Shown: piece after piece, positions 54,101 to 64,000 of the stretch
Layout: each line of letters starts with the position of its first letter
Position numbering within the stretch: position 1 is the stretch's first letter
From: Paragordius varius
Lineage: Eukaryota > Nematomorpha
NCBI GenBank assembly: GCA_964247055.1
Contig: OZ176054.1
Location: 8,556,001 to 8,620,000 of the forward strand
Length of the DNA: 64,000 nt
Reading direction: 5' to 3'
Position numbers and translations under genes: made by a program
Notes under the pieces: model-generated
The model's database searches: none
What the model saw: only the letters and a program-made list of their open reading frames with translations
Told to the model about the DNA's origin: nothing

Positions 54101-56856
54101 CATGCCCCAAGCCACATCAAACATGGGTGATACCACTGATAAACAAAATGAAAATAGTAATCAAAGATACATTCATGCCCCATCTCCCACAAATGTTTTA
54201 CAAGGTATACTAACGTGCGAAATCAATAAAAATCAAAATATCGATGGAGTTGATTCATACGCAGGCGTTTATGGAAACCTTGCATTTACCAACGGTCTTA
54301 GTTTACAACATTCGCCAATAGTTAATGCCGGGAGCGAACCCTTACTTCAAAGCGGTCCATATTCCAAAATTATAACGGGTAGTAAATCTGAAATAGTTTA
54401 ATTTATATCTAAATTTTTTAACCAATCTAGATTTTAACGAATTTAAGCTACAAAAATTTACGCATTAAGTAATTATTGAATATAGGAGAATCGCCAATGA
54501 ACCATGAAAACGTCATCCAATTTTACCAAGGAGCAAACGGCCACGTTTTTTCTGATCGATCAAACGCTCAAACAGTAATTTAGAATTATTTTGCACTATT
54601 TTTCTAAATAATAATAAATACAGATTATATATTTCTGATGAACATTTTAGGGTTACTTTCCAATTTTAGCCAACAATTATATCATGGGCACAAACGGTAT
54701 ACCAAATCCACCTTTTATTCAAATCACTCCACTCATGCCAAATTACGTTGAATACAATTCTCAACAGCGCACACTACTAAATAATCATAAAGAGAATTCT
54801 GCTTCATATTACAGAAATGATACTTCTCATATAGCTAATCCAAAAATATCTAATCAAATGAACCCGATCCCATCCGCCTCACATACAGTTTTACGTGATG
54901 ATCCAACAATTGCAATTACGCCACCAACTTCTTTTAACATTAAAACAATTTCGCCTGAAAATGTGGATGATCCTCCTTCAAAATTGATTCACGAGGTGCC
55001 ATTCGATGCCAATGACTACCAGACTAATCATAATGGTGACTATGACACTGTGTCACCACTAAAATCCGATGTGAATGATAAAGGTAAAATAATAAGTAGA
55101 TTCGAAATTTTGGGTCGTAATTGAGTTGGTAAATAGCGTCAACTACTGTATACTCATAATCTTTCTTCTCTAAACAAGTGCAAATTAGGCATTTGACTAT
55201 TTAACTGGTTATAATATCCTCATTTTGTCATATTTAATCAACCATTCTGCAATTTCAACTTCCTTAACCTGAAACAAAATAAACTGACCCCTATTTTAAA
55301 CGTGTAAAATCTTTTAATTTTTTTTCGGGAAGATAATTGGAAAAGACGATCGTCAGTTATAAAAAACTTTAACATCTTATCCCTTCAAATTCTTAACAAA
55401 TGTATATAAATTATTGTTTAAACAAAGATTAAATATTATGCTAAATTATCAGGATTAAGTAATATTCTTTAATCAAAAAATATATTATTTAGATCAATGC
55501 CAAAATAATACATATAGCCATACTTGCAAAGAGTGCTATGAGAACACAGAGCATAAATTAACCGTTAACGAACTACCCAAATTTGTGAAACATAATGATA
55601 TCGAAACAATGTTTGGAAGGTACTTAATATAAATAATAAATATATACATCATTTACAAGTTGATCCTTTAACATAATACCTTGCATATAACTGTAATTTA
55701 TTTGTAGCTTTTTGTTTATTTTACGAAATTTTTAACCTTTTATCTTATTTACATATATTCATTAAAAATAAAAAAAATTTAGATTTTTTAATAAGCGGCA
55801 TTTTAACCTGATTAATTATAAGAAAAAAATATACTTTCTTATGTAAAAACACAATTTATAAAATAATTTTTGAAAATTGACTGGGATAATATAAACTAAA
55901 AAACGTTTATTATGGGCCACTAACTAGAAATATTTTAGGACAAACTAAAAATGTTAAAGGGTGCCAACATGAGATACAAAGTTTAGTATATAATTGTTAA
56001 TTTGTCAAATTTTTTACCCTAACTTTTTTGATTTTATTAATTCTAAATATAAAAAAAAAGAAAAGTTGCATAAAAACTTTAAAACTTGAAATTATTTTAT
56101 TAAAAAATTTATAATATATTTTTCTTGTTGACGATATGTATCTATATTATTGTTTTCAGAAACAAATTTTGTATAATGGCATCTGGATCTTATGAAACAT
56201 ATGATTTAAAAAGATCAAGTTAATATATTTAACATAGCGCACGAATATTTTCAGCAGACATATTATTTAAAAAAGAAAGTTATATCATATTAAACAAGAA
56301 GATACATATATTACCCAAAAAATAGTATATTTAAATTGTGTTTTATATATTTATATGAAGGCTTAGAACCCCGGAACCCGGTTTCTGAGATTTTAGAAGG
56401 AACGGGTTTCGTTGGGTAGGAACCAACCCGGTTTCGGTTCCACTTTCTCAGCCCAGTTACATTTTTAAATCCTTAACCGGTTCCGATTCCACTTTTTTGG
56501 ACCCGGTTTGAAGCCCGGATTTATGTATGGCAAAATTTTAAGCACACAATGATGCATTTTATAGACTCGGTGTTGTGAAAATTCAAATGAATGCATTGAA
56601 TGATGTTGATGCAAAAGTTATTATAACCTTTCAAAACTGTAATGATAAGCAAGTATTCTTGCATCGATTATCCTTAAACGGTATGACAAACGAATCACTT
56701 AATAAAATACCTAGAGGTGATTTACAAATAATTTCCTACAAATCGATTTCGGAGCAAATTAAAAAAGAAGCAGTCCACATGATGATTGATGATCCAACCA
56801 ATATTGAAAAAATTGGAACGGTATTATTTTATAAAAATTATATTTTGCACGCTTGA
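48115..56856 (+). CDS. RBPMS/Couch-potato-type RNA-binding protein, two RRMs, 10 exons
   Basis: A likely regulator of mRNA splicing or localisation. In-phase GT-AG exons: 48115-48687, 51276-51353, 52556-52609, 52696-52758, 53194-53390, 53618-54378, 54486-54574, 54651-55083, 55493-55619 and 56565-56856, giving 888 residues. RRM1 (about 190-280) is highly conserved: [52 protein letters not shown] and [20 protein letters not shown]. The region before it and the long middle are rich in Asn, Ser, His and Gln. The last two exons form a second RRM-like fold (about 772-850) with [24 protein letters not shown] and AKVIITFQN, preceded by cysteines at about 752, 761 and 764. Reading on past 54378 would stop at 54401 and give a short isoform. 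An ATG at 48124 is an alternative start. Confidence 0.92.
49083..50260 (-). mobile_element. mariner-family transposon in RBPMS intron 1, degraded
   Basis: Inverted ends CCAAATGTAATAATATG (left) and CATAAGTTATTAC-type (right, reversed, with CCAAGTGTAGT) are each flanked by TA. On the minus strand the transposase starts near 50120 with [20 protein letters not shown], the conserved mariner N-terminal region. It ends near 49160 with [20 protein letters not shown], the mariner C-terminus. [10 protein letters not shown] stretch near 49430 corresponds to the second catalytic aspartate block. Between these the frame is interrupted several times, so it is dead. At about 1.18 kb it is slightly shorter than intact mariners. 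Confidence 0.8.
53010..53175 (-). repeat. tRNA-Lys-derived SINE remnant
   Basis: Read on the minus strand from 53172: GGTTGATAGGACACCGGACT, then CTTTACATTGGTGG and GAGTTCGAACCCTG. This matches the D-arm, anticodon-arm and T-arm order of tRNA-Lys, with a good B box (GTTCGAACC). The anticodon arm no longer pairs properly and the 5' end is missing, so it is not a working tRNA. A non-tRNA body follows towards 53010. Its head lies only about 20 bases from the acceptor of RBPMS exon 5 (53194). Confidence 0.55.
53411..53562. mobile_element. 152-base MITE with CAGTGGCGTA ends
   Basis: It starts CAGTGGCGTAGTTAG and ends GTTACGCCACTG in the RBPMS intron between 53390 and 53618. The first ten bases match the termini of the 24577 and 28722 elements, but the interior differs. 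A clear target duplication is not visible. Confidence 0.65.
56160..56223 (+). CDS. Possible alternative terminal exon of the RBPMS-like gene
   Basis: A good acceptor (TGTTTTCAG) precedes an exon that also fits the phase left by the donor at 55619. It adds 21 residues ending [10 protein letters not shown] and a TAA. Using it would cut the second RRM after its first helix. The in-phase alternative at 56565 completes the RRM, so this one is either a regulated truncating exon or chance. Confidence 0.25.
56361..56520 (+). repeat. GC-rich dispersed repeat, copy 1
   Basis: A run of GGAACCCGGTTTCTGAGATT, then GGTTTCGGTTCC and GGACCCGG-type words stands out from the AT-rich background. The same words in the same order recur at 63455-63604. 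It lies in the last intron of the RBPMS-like gene. I do not recognise the family. Confidence 0.6.
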
Positions 56857-56864
56857 GCCTGCGA

Positions 56865-56898
<34 letters not shown>

Positions 56899-58209
56899 TA
56901 TATATTACTAACCAAAATTTAACCCTTTCAAAAAATATCGAAAACAATAATATTTTCTCCTAAAAAGAACCTAACATTTATTAACCATAATGTAAGTAAG
57001 AATGCAATCAAATTTTGACGATAATTCAATGGCATGCTATTCAATTATCATAATATAAAAATAGAAGTATTCTTTACAAAAGCGTATGGCACTAAGCATT
57101 TATGCTGCCTACACTTAAACATTTATTAACTTTTTATTTAATGTACCCACTTTATTGTTGGCTTTTTCACATTATTTTTGACTAATTGACAATACAGTAG
57201 CGTATGGAAAAATTACAACAAATATGTCAAATTAAACATTTTTCCCTATCTATCGACATCAAATTATTCACATAATTATGGACTATCATACGCTACTCTA
57301 TTGTTGATTGGCCAACAAAATGGCTGTAAATGCCAACAGGCAAATTTATACATACGGTACTTACTATATACATATTTTAATATAAAATATTTAATTATTT
57401 ATATTTATGCATCCCTGCATCCATATGTTTTCAATAAACCTCATAACATGACGCTCTTCACTTCTAATATTGTTGTCCTGCACTAACGAAAATTCTCTAT
57501 TAATATTTGCATGTGTCTCCACACCACATCATACATGTGTTTAAATAGCAGAATTTGTATTACAGGAATAAGCGAAAAATGGAAGTTTTTACTGAAAACT
57601 AATCTAACCAACAACTTTTCCTTGAATCTCTAAGAAGCCAAACTTTATGATTAAAAATATAACAACTCTACAATATCATACATATATGGCCAAATGCAAC
57701 GAGTGGATATCTACTTTATAAATCAACAATTATACTTTAATATAATGATAATACAAATTTTACCCATTATAAACACTGTGATATAGATAATATATTTTAA
57801 TTTACCATGAGGAATATTGCCATTCATGATTTTTGAATCCATCCATCCTAATTTTTTACTATAATTGTTATTTGGATTAAAAAATATATGATGATAATAA
57901 ATTACGCCATTATCCTTAATATGTTGTTAAAATCATCAAGGATTTTGAATTAAAAAAAATATTTTATGAATGATCGTGTGCAAAAGAAGAAAAATTTTGT
58001 CAGTTTTTTTCGCTTTAAATGGTTAATTTTATCAATTTTAATAAGTGAAAGTATTGTATAATAATTTGGGGACTACTATTTCTGATATTCCAAACTTACA
58101 CATTTAAGAAATCATTTTAAAATGTATTAATAAATAATTCAAAGATTATACACAGTGTCCTCAAAAAAATAACCTATTGAAGTATATATATTCTGATAGG
58201 AAAATATAG
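56857..58209. other. Spacer between RBPMS-like gene and FB copy 3
   Basis: A (TA)n run follows the stop at about 56867-56894. The small MITE at 57195-57297 lies here. I see no supported exon; a 61-residue frame at 57301-57486 is AT-driven. Confidence 0.4.
57195..57297. mobile_element. 103-base MITE with CAGTAGCGTATG ends
   Basis: It begins CAGTAGCGTATGG and ends CATACGCTACT, with TA before the left end. The ends match those of the elements at 24577 and 28722, but the interior is short and different. Confidence 0.65.
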
Positions 58210-58930
58210 GATTATCGTGGTGCTTTTGGTTTTGGTCCTTACGAGTGATATATGGAAGAAATCAACATTTTTATGGTAGGCGCTCCGCATCAGAAATTGC
58301 AAAATTTGCGCACATTTTTTAAAATAATTTTTTTGGTGAATGATAAATGTTTTTTCAGCAAAATTTTATGAAGCGTATTTCACACTAGTTTGAGGTATGA
58401 TAAAAACGGTATAAAAACGACTTAAGATATTATAAAAACACTATTTCTATTAAACTCGATGATGCTGAACATTTATATCAAATATAAATTTCGATTAAAT
58501 ATTCGTTTGGCTTCAAATTTATGTTAAATTTAAATTGGGGTTTTTACAAAATTTCAGAAAAAATTTAACGTCCCACTTTTAAAATAAATTTATAGTTGAT
58601 GTCAAAATTTAGTATATATTTAAAATTTTTGGGGTTATATAAGAGAACTATCCCATTTTAGAAGAGCAAAAGTTTGGAACTTTCCGAGCTTATACATCTA
58701 AAATTAAATTTTTAAAATATTGTTTTGCTTTTTATAAGGAGTTTTTGATATATATATATATATATATATTAGTTATATTAGAAATGAAGCATATATTTTT
58801 CACCAAAAAAAATTATTTAAAAAATATGCGCATATTTTGCCATTTTCTGATATGGACAACTTACCTCTAAAGTGAAAATAACTTTTTTATAACACTCGCG
58901 AAGGGCAAAACCAAACACCATGTTAATTCT
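58210..58930. mobile_element. Foldback element FB, copy 3
   Basis: Ends are GTGGTGCTTTTGGTTTTGGT on the left and CAAAACCAAACACCATG on the right; inner arms have GCAAAATTTGCGCACATTTT and AAAATATGCGCATATTTTGC. The core has GGTATGATAAAAACGGTAT and GCTGAACATTTATA. It ends about 240 bases before the VPS41 start codon. A (TA)n run sits inside at about 58749-58769. Confidence 0.7.
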
Positions 58931-59170
58931 GCTACATTTTCTATCAATTATAATTTCATTAGATTATTTTTTGTACCGCCTGATCTTGGACGCAATGTTA
59001 TGTTAGATCGTATTCACTACAAAAACTAGGAATGTTATATCTTAATTCTTATATTTAAGACGTTTAACAAATTTGTGTTTGATCCTATTTATATGTAGTT
59101 TTAGTCTTATCCTACCAACCGTAATACATCTGTATTCGCTCCAATCATCTAACATGTGATCTTAAAACAC

Positions 59171-62100
59171 ATGGAACCAAAATTAAAATATGAGAGGGTA
59201 GATGATTTGGGTAACATTTTAACAAAAGAATATCTTTCATGCTTTAAAATTCATAAAAAAGTTATTTTATAGTAATATGGTAGTACATAGCGTTTGGCAC
59301 TGAATGGGGAAACATATATATCTTAGATCACCTTGGAAATCGTATAGATTCCAAGGAAATGGCTAATGTTTTCTATTTATTTTTATTTTAGCATTCTACC
59401 ATTGTTAACGATATAAGCATAAATCAAAATGGTGAATATATAGCAAGTTGCTCACAGGATGGCAAAGTATTTTTTCTGCCAATATAGGTTAATATAACTG
59501 GGTTATATACCGAAGAATTAAATTTTTCTTACAAAATGGACACTGATGTTAGATGTATTGCAATAAATCCCAATTATTCAAAAACAAGTAGTAGACTATT
59601 TGTCATTGGTACATCCATGGTTAATATAAATTAAAATTTAGGTTATAATGTTTGAAAAAAATATTTTAAACAAAAAATTAAACACCATATATAACAGTGG
59701 CTTTGGTAATATTGAAAACATTATATGGCAAAACGAGATGTTATTGTGGAATGATCAAAAAGTTTATGCTATTAAGATATAATTTATTAGTCTGTAAAAC
59801 TATATGATATTAACACATCATCTATAATTGGTTCAATTGTACGAGACACTTATCCAACAAAAGAGGTCTTCAACTGTTTTATTCGATGGTACGAACCCTG
59901 GGAAACAAAAGTACGTTAATAATATTGATTTAGTAATTGCTATTCAACAGTCGCATTTTTCTACAATTATTGTGTTTGGTTTAAGTTAAACTATTAAATT
60001 TTTATATTGCAAAAGGAATTTTAATTAATTTATTTATATTCACTGTCCAATATTAACAATTTTGTTTGAAATAAAGCGTGATTATCATTTAGATCAAATA
60101 ATCAAATTATATCTTTAAAAGTATTAAAATAAACGCGATATTTGCAATTTGTTTCATGAATAAAAAACAAGTAAATAGAAATCTATTAGAAATGGAACAA
60201 TAGCTTAGACTTTGCCGAATGCCTATTAATTTACATAATATTTAGCTTGTTTTGCCATATTTCTTAATAGATACCATAAATACATCCATATCCTATATTA
60301 ACATATGCATAAAACTTTAAATGTTTACATATTCAAACTTACAAATATTAGGGATTGTTTGTAAAAAATTTACCCTTTTGCACCACATAGTTATCCATGT
60401 AACGCTGTTTAAATGCAAATAAGTTTGCTTGAGAGAATTTCACATTTTCAATAATATGACAATTTTTATTTTAACATTAATTTTGTTAATTTAATTTTGG
60501 ACACTGTATTTGTATCTCATATTTATATAATCCTAATTATAAATTTCTGTCATACAGAGTAAAGATACTAATTTTTCCACACTGATTGTTGGTTGGGGTG
60601 ATCAACTTAAATTTTGTCGCATAGTTAACACTTCCTCTACACCCTACAACAACATGGTTGAAGAAACATCTCAAAAGCATCATAATAAAATCCATCAAAA
60701 CCCAAAACCTATTGTAAATTCTAATATTGTTTCGCAACCGTCAACCATGTTAAGTAATACAAAAACGTTGTTTGACAGTTTAATGGCTAACACAATGTCA
60801 TCTCTAACTGTCAATAATTTATCAGGGGGTATGGGAAGCAATTTAAGTTCAATCAAATACGTTCAAATTTATAAAAACTTTACGCTTCACTTCTATATTT
60901 GTGGTCTTGTCCCTTACCCTGATTTAGCTAACATAGCTTTGCTTGGGTATGCAAAGGTAAATATCATAATATACCATTTAGAGTTCAAATTCACCCTTAA
61001 AAATTATGAGGTTTTGAGCTTAAAAATTATTTATATTTTTAAAATAAATTTTGTTTAAAATTAAAATAATACTGAAAAAATAATAAACTATTCTATAAGA
61101 ATTTATTTCTTATTTATAATAAATTATATTAGCCCGAAAACACATAATTTATTTTTAGGGTGAATTAGAATTGTTCGAGGGTGAATTAGAATTGTTTGAG
61201 GGTGAATTTTAATTGTTTAAGGTTAATTGTAAATGGTATATTGGCACTTTCAATTAATATTATTTAGCCATTTAAGGTGTAGATTTGCACTTAATGTTTC
61301 AAACCCCTTTATAGTCATATATGATTTTTTTGGTGGGTATATCCAATACATATGCATTTCGTCAAAAATAAATTAATTTTTATGTTTTTATTTTAGAAAC
61401 GATGTTTATACGAATACAATAATTACAGTATGAGTAAATATATATTGCTAAAACGTTTTTTATTATTGCCAAATACCATAATGCAGCAAAGAGAATTATT
61501 ATTGGCCAATAATAATAAAAAGTGGAAAAATAATTATAAGCCAATAATACTGCCCTTTGTTGTGTATGCTATTTGGCAATAATTAATAACTTTATAGTTA
61601 TGTATAATAACTCATACTCCATATGAATATGTAAAAAAATATTTTTATAAAACTTATGTATACACTGAGATATTTTTAATATATCATATAAAAATAATAT
61701 TTTTTGGAAGTTGAATGGGGCAAAAATACCTAAAAAACAGTAGGTTTATATTATTTTACTTTGTATTATAATGCGTTTCCAGGATGATAATCGTATCTTG
61801 ATAAACAATTCTATGACCGGGAATACAATCCATAATACACAATCGTCAAAAAATAATAACAATCGTTTGGAATTACGATCAGAAAACCTGGCTGAAGGGC
61901 TTAATTTAGATCATTTGGAATTACCATCAGAAAACCTGGCTGAAGGGCTTAATTTAGATCAAAATTTGGTAGATAATAAGGAAAACACTGTGATATCTAA
62001 TAATCAACTTCAATCTAATATAGAAGAAAATTGCCAACCAACGGAGATGATTTCAGGCATAGTTGATGGGCAAGAGATCTCTGAAATGCCTGAAAATATT

Positions 62101-63800
62101 ATGCCTGCGGAAAAAATACTTAAAAAATCCACAACAACGAATATTAGCGCAAAAGCTAAGTCCCAGCTTAACAAATACACTTATTCTGTTAAGAAGGGTG
62201 CCATGGACACAATTGACTCTAAAAAAATTGTTCAAAGTCCCGAATATATTTTGTCACCAACACAAAAGGTTTTGTAAAACATATTTTAATAAATATATAT
62301 AAACCAAGAGCAATTACCATTTCTAATATTTTAGTATGACTTAATTTGCAATACTATTTGATATTGTGCATACTTTTTAATTTAAATAACTTTATCTTTT
62401 AGAAAGTTCCAAAGATTAAACGACCTCAACTTCATTTAATTTCCCCCATGGCTGATAGTTTATTTTATGAAGAATTGGTGAATGATGCTCTGAGCATAAA
62501 GGATTGGCAAACTATTAATCCCTGGCAATACAGATTAGGTGTCATATTTTTATTAATTACGTTTTAAAATTTTAATGTAAGTGGATATTTGATTTGTCTG
62601 TTTTAAACTAACAGAGTAGATATTAAATTATAACCAAATAATTAACTTTTATCTAAAATACCCAAAACTATAACATTTGCAACTCAAATTCACCCTTAAA
62701 CAATCTGAAACCACCCTCGAGCAATTCTAATTTACCCTCGAACGTTTCATATTCATTCTTGAGCAATTCAAATCATCTTAAAAAATATGTTTTTGTATAT
62801 TAAAATTTTTTATATTTTTTACATTTTTATAAAATATCTAAAATTAATATGATACTAAAATAACCATAAAGAAATTTTCAAATTAATGATAAGTTATTTT
62901 AGCCCGAAAAAACATAATTTATTTTAGGTTGAATTTGAATCGCAAGGGTGAATTTGATTAGTTCAATGGTAATTTAATTGTTCAAGGGTGAATTTGGGTG
63001 ATTTTAATTTAATTTTCAGGGTCATATCTTTATTTAATATACATTTAAGTTGGTTAAGTCTCGCCCGCTGAGTTTTATTTTATGCGTAATGGTTGTATGA
63101 GCACCTATTATTTTACTATTGTTGTGATCTAGTTAAGTAAATCCATAACATTGAACCCAAAATTATCTATAATGAATTTGTGTTTTAAATATGTGCGAGT
63201 ATGTAGCTTTGGCATTTAATTATTGTTATCTGTTACCTTTACTGTTTGAGCACTTTTTGTGGACCCAAATACAAGATTTTCTTGAAATATATTAATTTAT
63301 TCGGTGTGACGGATAGATAAAGGATTTAAATAAAATTATAATGTTCCTTTATGAAAATGCAGAAAGCTGCGCTAAAACAACAATCGGTAATATATATTAC
63401 TTTTGTATCAATATTGGCTTCCATCAGGGCTCACAACGTTAAGTCCGTTACTTTTAAAATTATGGCTTCCAACCGGAACCCAGTTTCTGAGATTTTAGCA
63501 GGAACCGGTTCCTGGGTTAGAATTAACCCGGTCCCGCTTCCTCAGAAACCACCCCGGTTAACCAAAATTTTAGGAAACGCCCCGGTTCCATTTTTAAAAT
63601 CTTAGCAACCAGGCCAGTCTTGGTTTCAATTTTTGACTTTGGTTATGTAACTAAAGACATTTCCACCCAAGGAATATGTTACACACAGATGATTTGATAA
63701 TCACAAAAAAACAGCACACGAAGAAGTCAAAAGCTCATTCCTTCAATGGCACTTCTGTTACCGAAAGTATAGATTATGAACCAATGTACCAAAAACAAAA
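59171..63800 (+). CDS. VPS41: VPS41, vacuolar protein sorting 41 (5' part; runs past window)
   Basis: The HOPS subunit VPS41 tethers late endosomes and vesicles to lysosomes. Exons are 59171-59260, 59284-59367, 59392-59466, 59488-59619, 59642-59761, 59791-59910, 60558-60956, 61783-62268 and 62403-62538. They are in phase and give 547 residues of the N-terminal WD40 propeller. Matches to human in order: EPKLKYER, AFGTEWGNIYILD, QNGEYIASCSQDGK, VRCIAINP, SGFGNIENIIW, SVKLYDI, STLIVGWGDQLKFCRI, FYICGLVPYPD and KRPQLHLISP. Residues 369-530 or so (exon 8) form a low-complexity insert where human has about 25 residues. A candidate next exon at 63689-63800 (DDLIITKK) fits the phase and resembles human SPRDVVVAKE, but a small exon before it may be missing. 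The helical C-terminal half and RING end lie outside the window. Confidence 0.9.
59261..59790 (+). other. Five consecutive ultra-short VPS41 introns (23, 24, 21, 22, 29 nt)
   Basis: The introns are 59261-59283, 59368-59391, 59467-59487, 59620-59641 and 59762-59790, all phase 0. Donors are GTTATT, GTTTTC, GTATTT, GTTAAT and GTTTAT; all acceptors end in TAG. Each removal joins blocks collinear with human VPS41. The two whose length is divisible by three (24 and 21 nt) end in an in-frame TAG, so retention would stop translation. Confidence 0.85.
60971..61239. mobile_element. MITE M1 copy in VPS41 intron 7
   Basis: It begins ATACCATTTAGAGTTCAAAT with CACCC, has the forward core (AATAATAAACTATTC and AGCCCGAAAACACATAA), and ends in GGGTGAATTAGAATTG units and TTGTAAATGGTAT. 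It is 269 bases long with only one left unit and about three right units. Confidence 0.8.
61462..61583. repeat. Short inverted repeat in VPS41 intron 7
   Basis: ATTATTGCCAAATACCATA at the left pairs with TATGCTATTTGGCAATAAT at the right. Further inside, TTATTATTGGCC pairs with CCAATAATACTG, leaving a loop of about 30 bases. It is a probable small hairpin MITE or remnant. Confidence 0.6.
61867..61961 (+). repeat. 48-base tandem duplication in the VPS41 coding exon
   Basis: Two nearly identical units start with TTGGAATTACSATCAGAAAA at 61867 and 61915. They encode LELRSENLAEGLNLDH and LELPSENLAEGLNLDQ. Only a couple of bases differ, so the duplication is recent and keeps the frame. Confidence 0.9.
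62667..63003. mobile_element. MITE M1 copy in a VPS41 intron
   Basis: This is a more diverged copy with ACATTTGCAACTCAAATTC on the left and four or five decayed units (CACCCTCGAGCAATTC). The core has AGCCCGAAAAAACATAA, and the end has GGGTGAATTTGATTAG and CAAGGGTGAATTTGG. The terminal AAATGGTAT is lost. Confidence 0.7.
63455..63604 (+). repeat. GC-rich dispersed repeat, copy 2
   Basis: It contains CCGGAACCCAGTTTCTGAGA, then GCAGGAACCGGTTCC and AACCCGGTCCCGC, matching copy 1 at 56361-56520 in the same orientation. It accounts for the open frame at 63351-63605, which is not a gene. Confidence 0.6.
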
Positions 63801-64000
63801 GTAATGATTATAGGAGATGAATACATAACTGTAAAATATTCATGCTCTATTTCTCACACCAAGATAACAACAAATGTCATTTTATGCATATCTTGTAAAT
63901 TTAATTCCACAAAAGGTGCTCTAAACATTAAAAGAACACAAGATATTATCTAATAATTTATCAATATCAATTCATAGAATATTTGAAGGAAGAACCATCA

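Noticed and set aside
63351-63605. 84-residue frame near the end
   Set aside because: Most of it is the GC-rich dispersed repeat; no VPS41 homology is present.
63780-63952. Open frame with KVMIIGDEYITVKYSCSISH
   Set aside because: It overlaps the candidate VPS41 exon in another frame and resembles no known family; too weak to annotate.

Overview
The window is AT-rich animal DNA. It carries spliced nuclear genes for a neuropeptide-type rhodopsin-family GPCR, a Porcupine (PORCN) Wnt O-acyltransferase, an RBPMS/Couch-potato RNA-binding protein and the HOPS/CORVET-type subunit VPS41. No operons, ribosome binding sites or bacterial features are visible. Several introns are only 21-29 nt long while neighbouring introns run to 1-2.6 kb. 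Introns this short are known in mesozoans such as dicyemids. With the wide gene spacing and strong AT bias this makes a small parasitic lophotrochozoan (dicyemid or orthonectid mesozoan) a reasonable but unproven guess.

Layout. 1-18.1 kb has no convincing host gene; it holds a foldback element (about 2975-3895), two copies of a MITE family called M1 here, and a degraded hAT transposon with perfect 8-bp target duplications (9081-10984). 18.55-23.70 kb is a four-exon GPCR of 900 residues. 24.6-32.7 kb is a block of nested foldback elements and a PIF/Harbinger element whose transposase gene is partly duplicated as an inverted repeat. 34.3-39.0 kb is an eight-exon porcupine gene (459 residues against 461 in human), with M1 copies in two introns. 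39.0-48.1 kb is close to empty. 48.1-56.9 kb is a ten-exon RBPMS-like gene with two RRMs; its introns hold a mariner, a tRNA-Lys-derived SINE and a small MITE. 59.2 kb to the window end is the 5' half of VPS41, whose first five introns are 21-29 nt and whose later introns carry repeats.

The four genes are all on the plus strand but do not form one pathway. Porcupine acylates Wnt in the ER. The GPCR would sense a peptide-like ligand. The RBPMS homologue would regulate RNA processing. VPS41 acts in late-endosome and lysosome tethering. All exon joins were made by hand from splice signals, reading-frame phase and remembered family sequences. No search was run.
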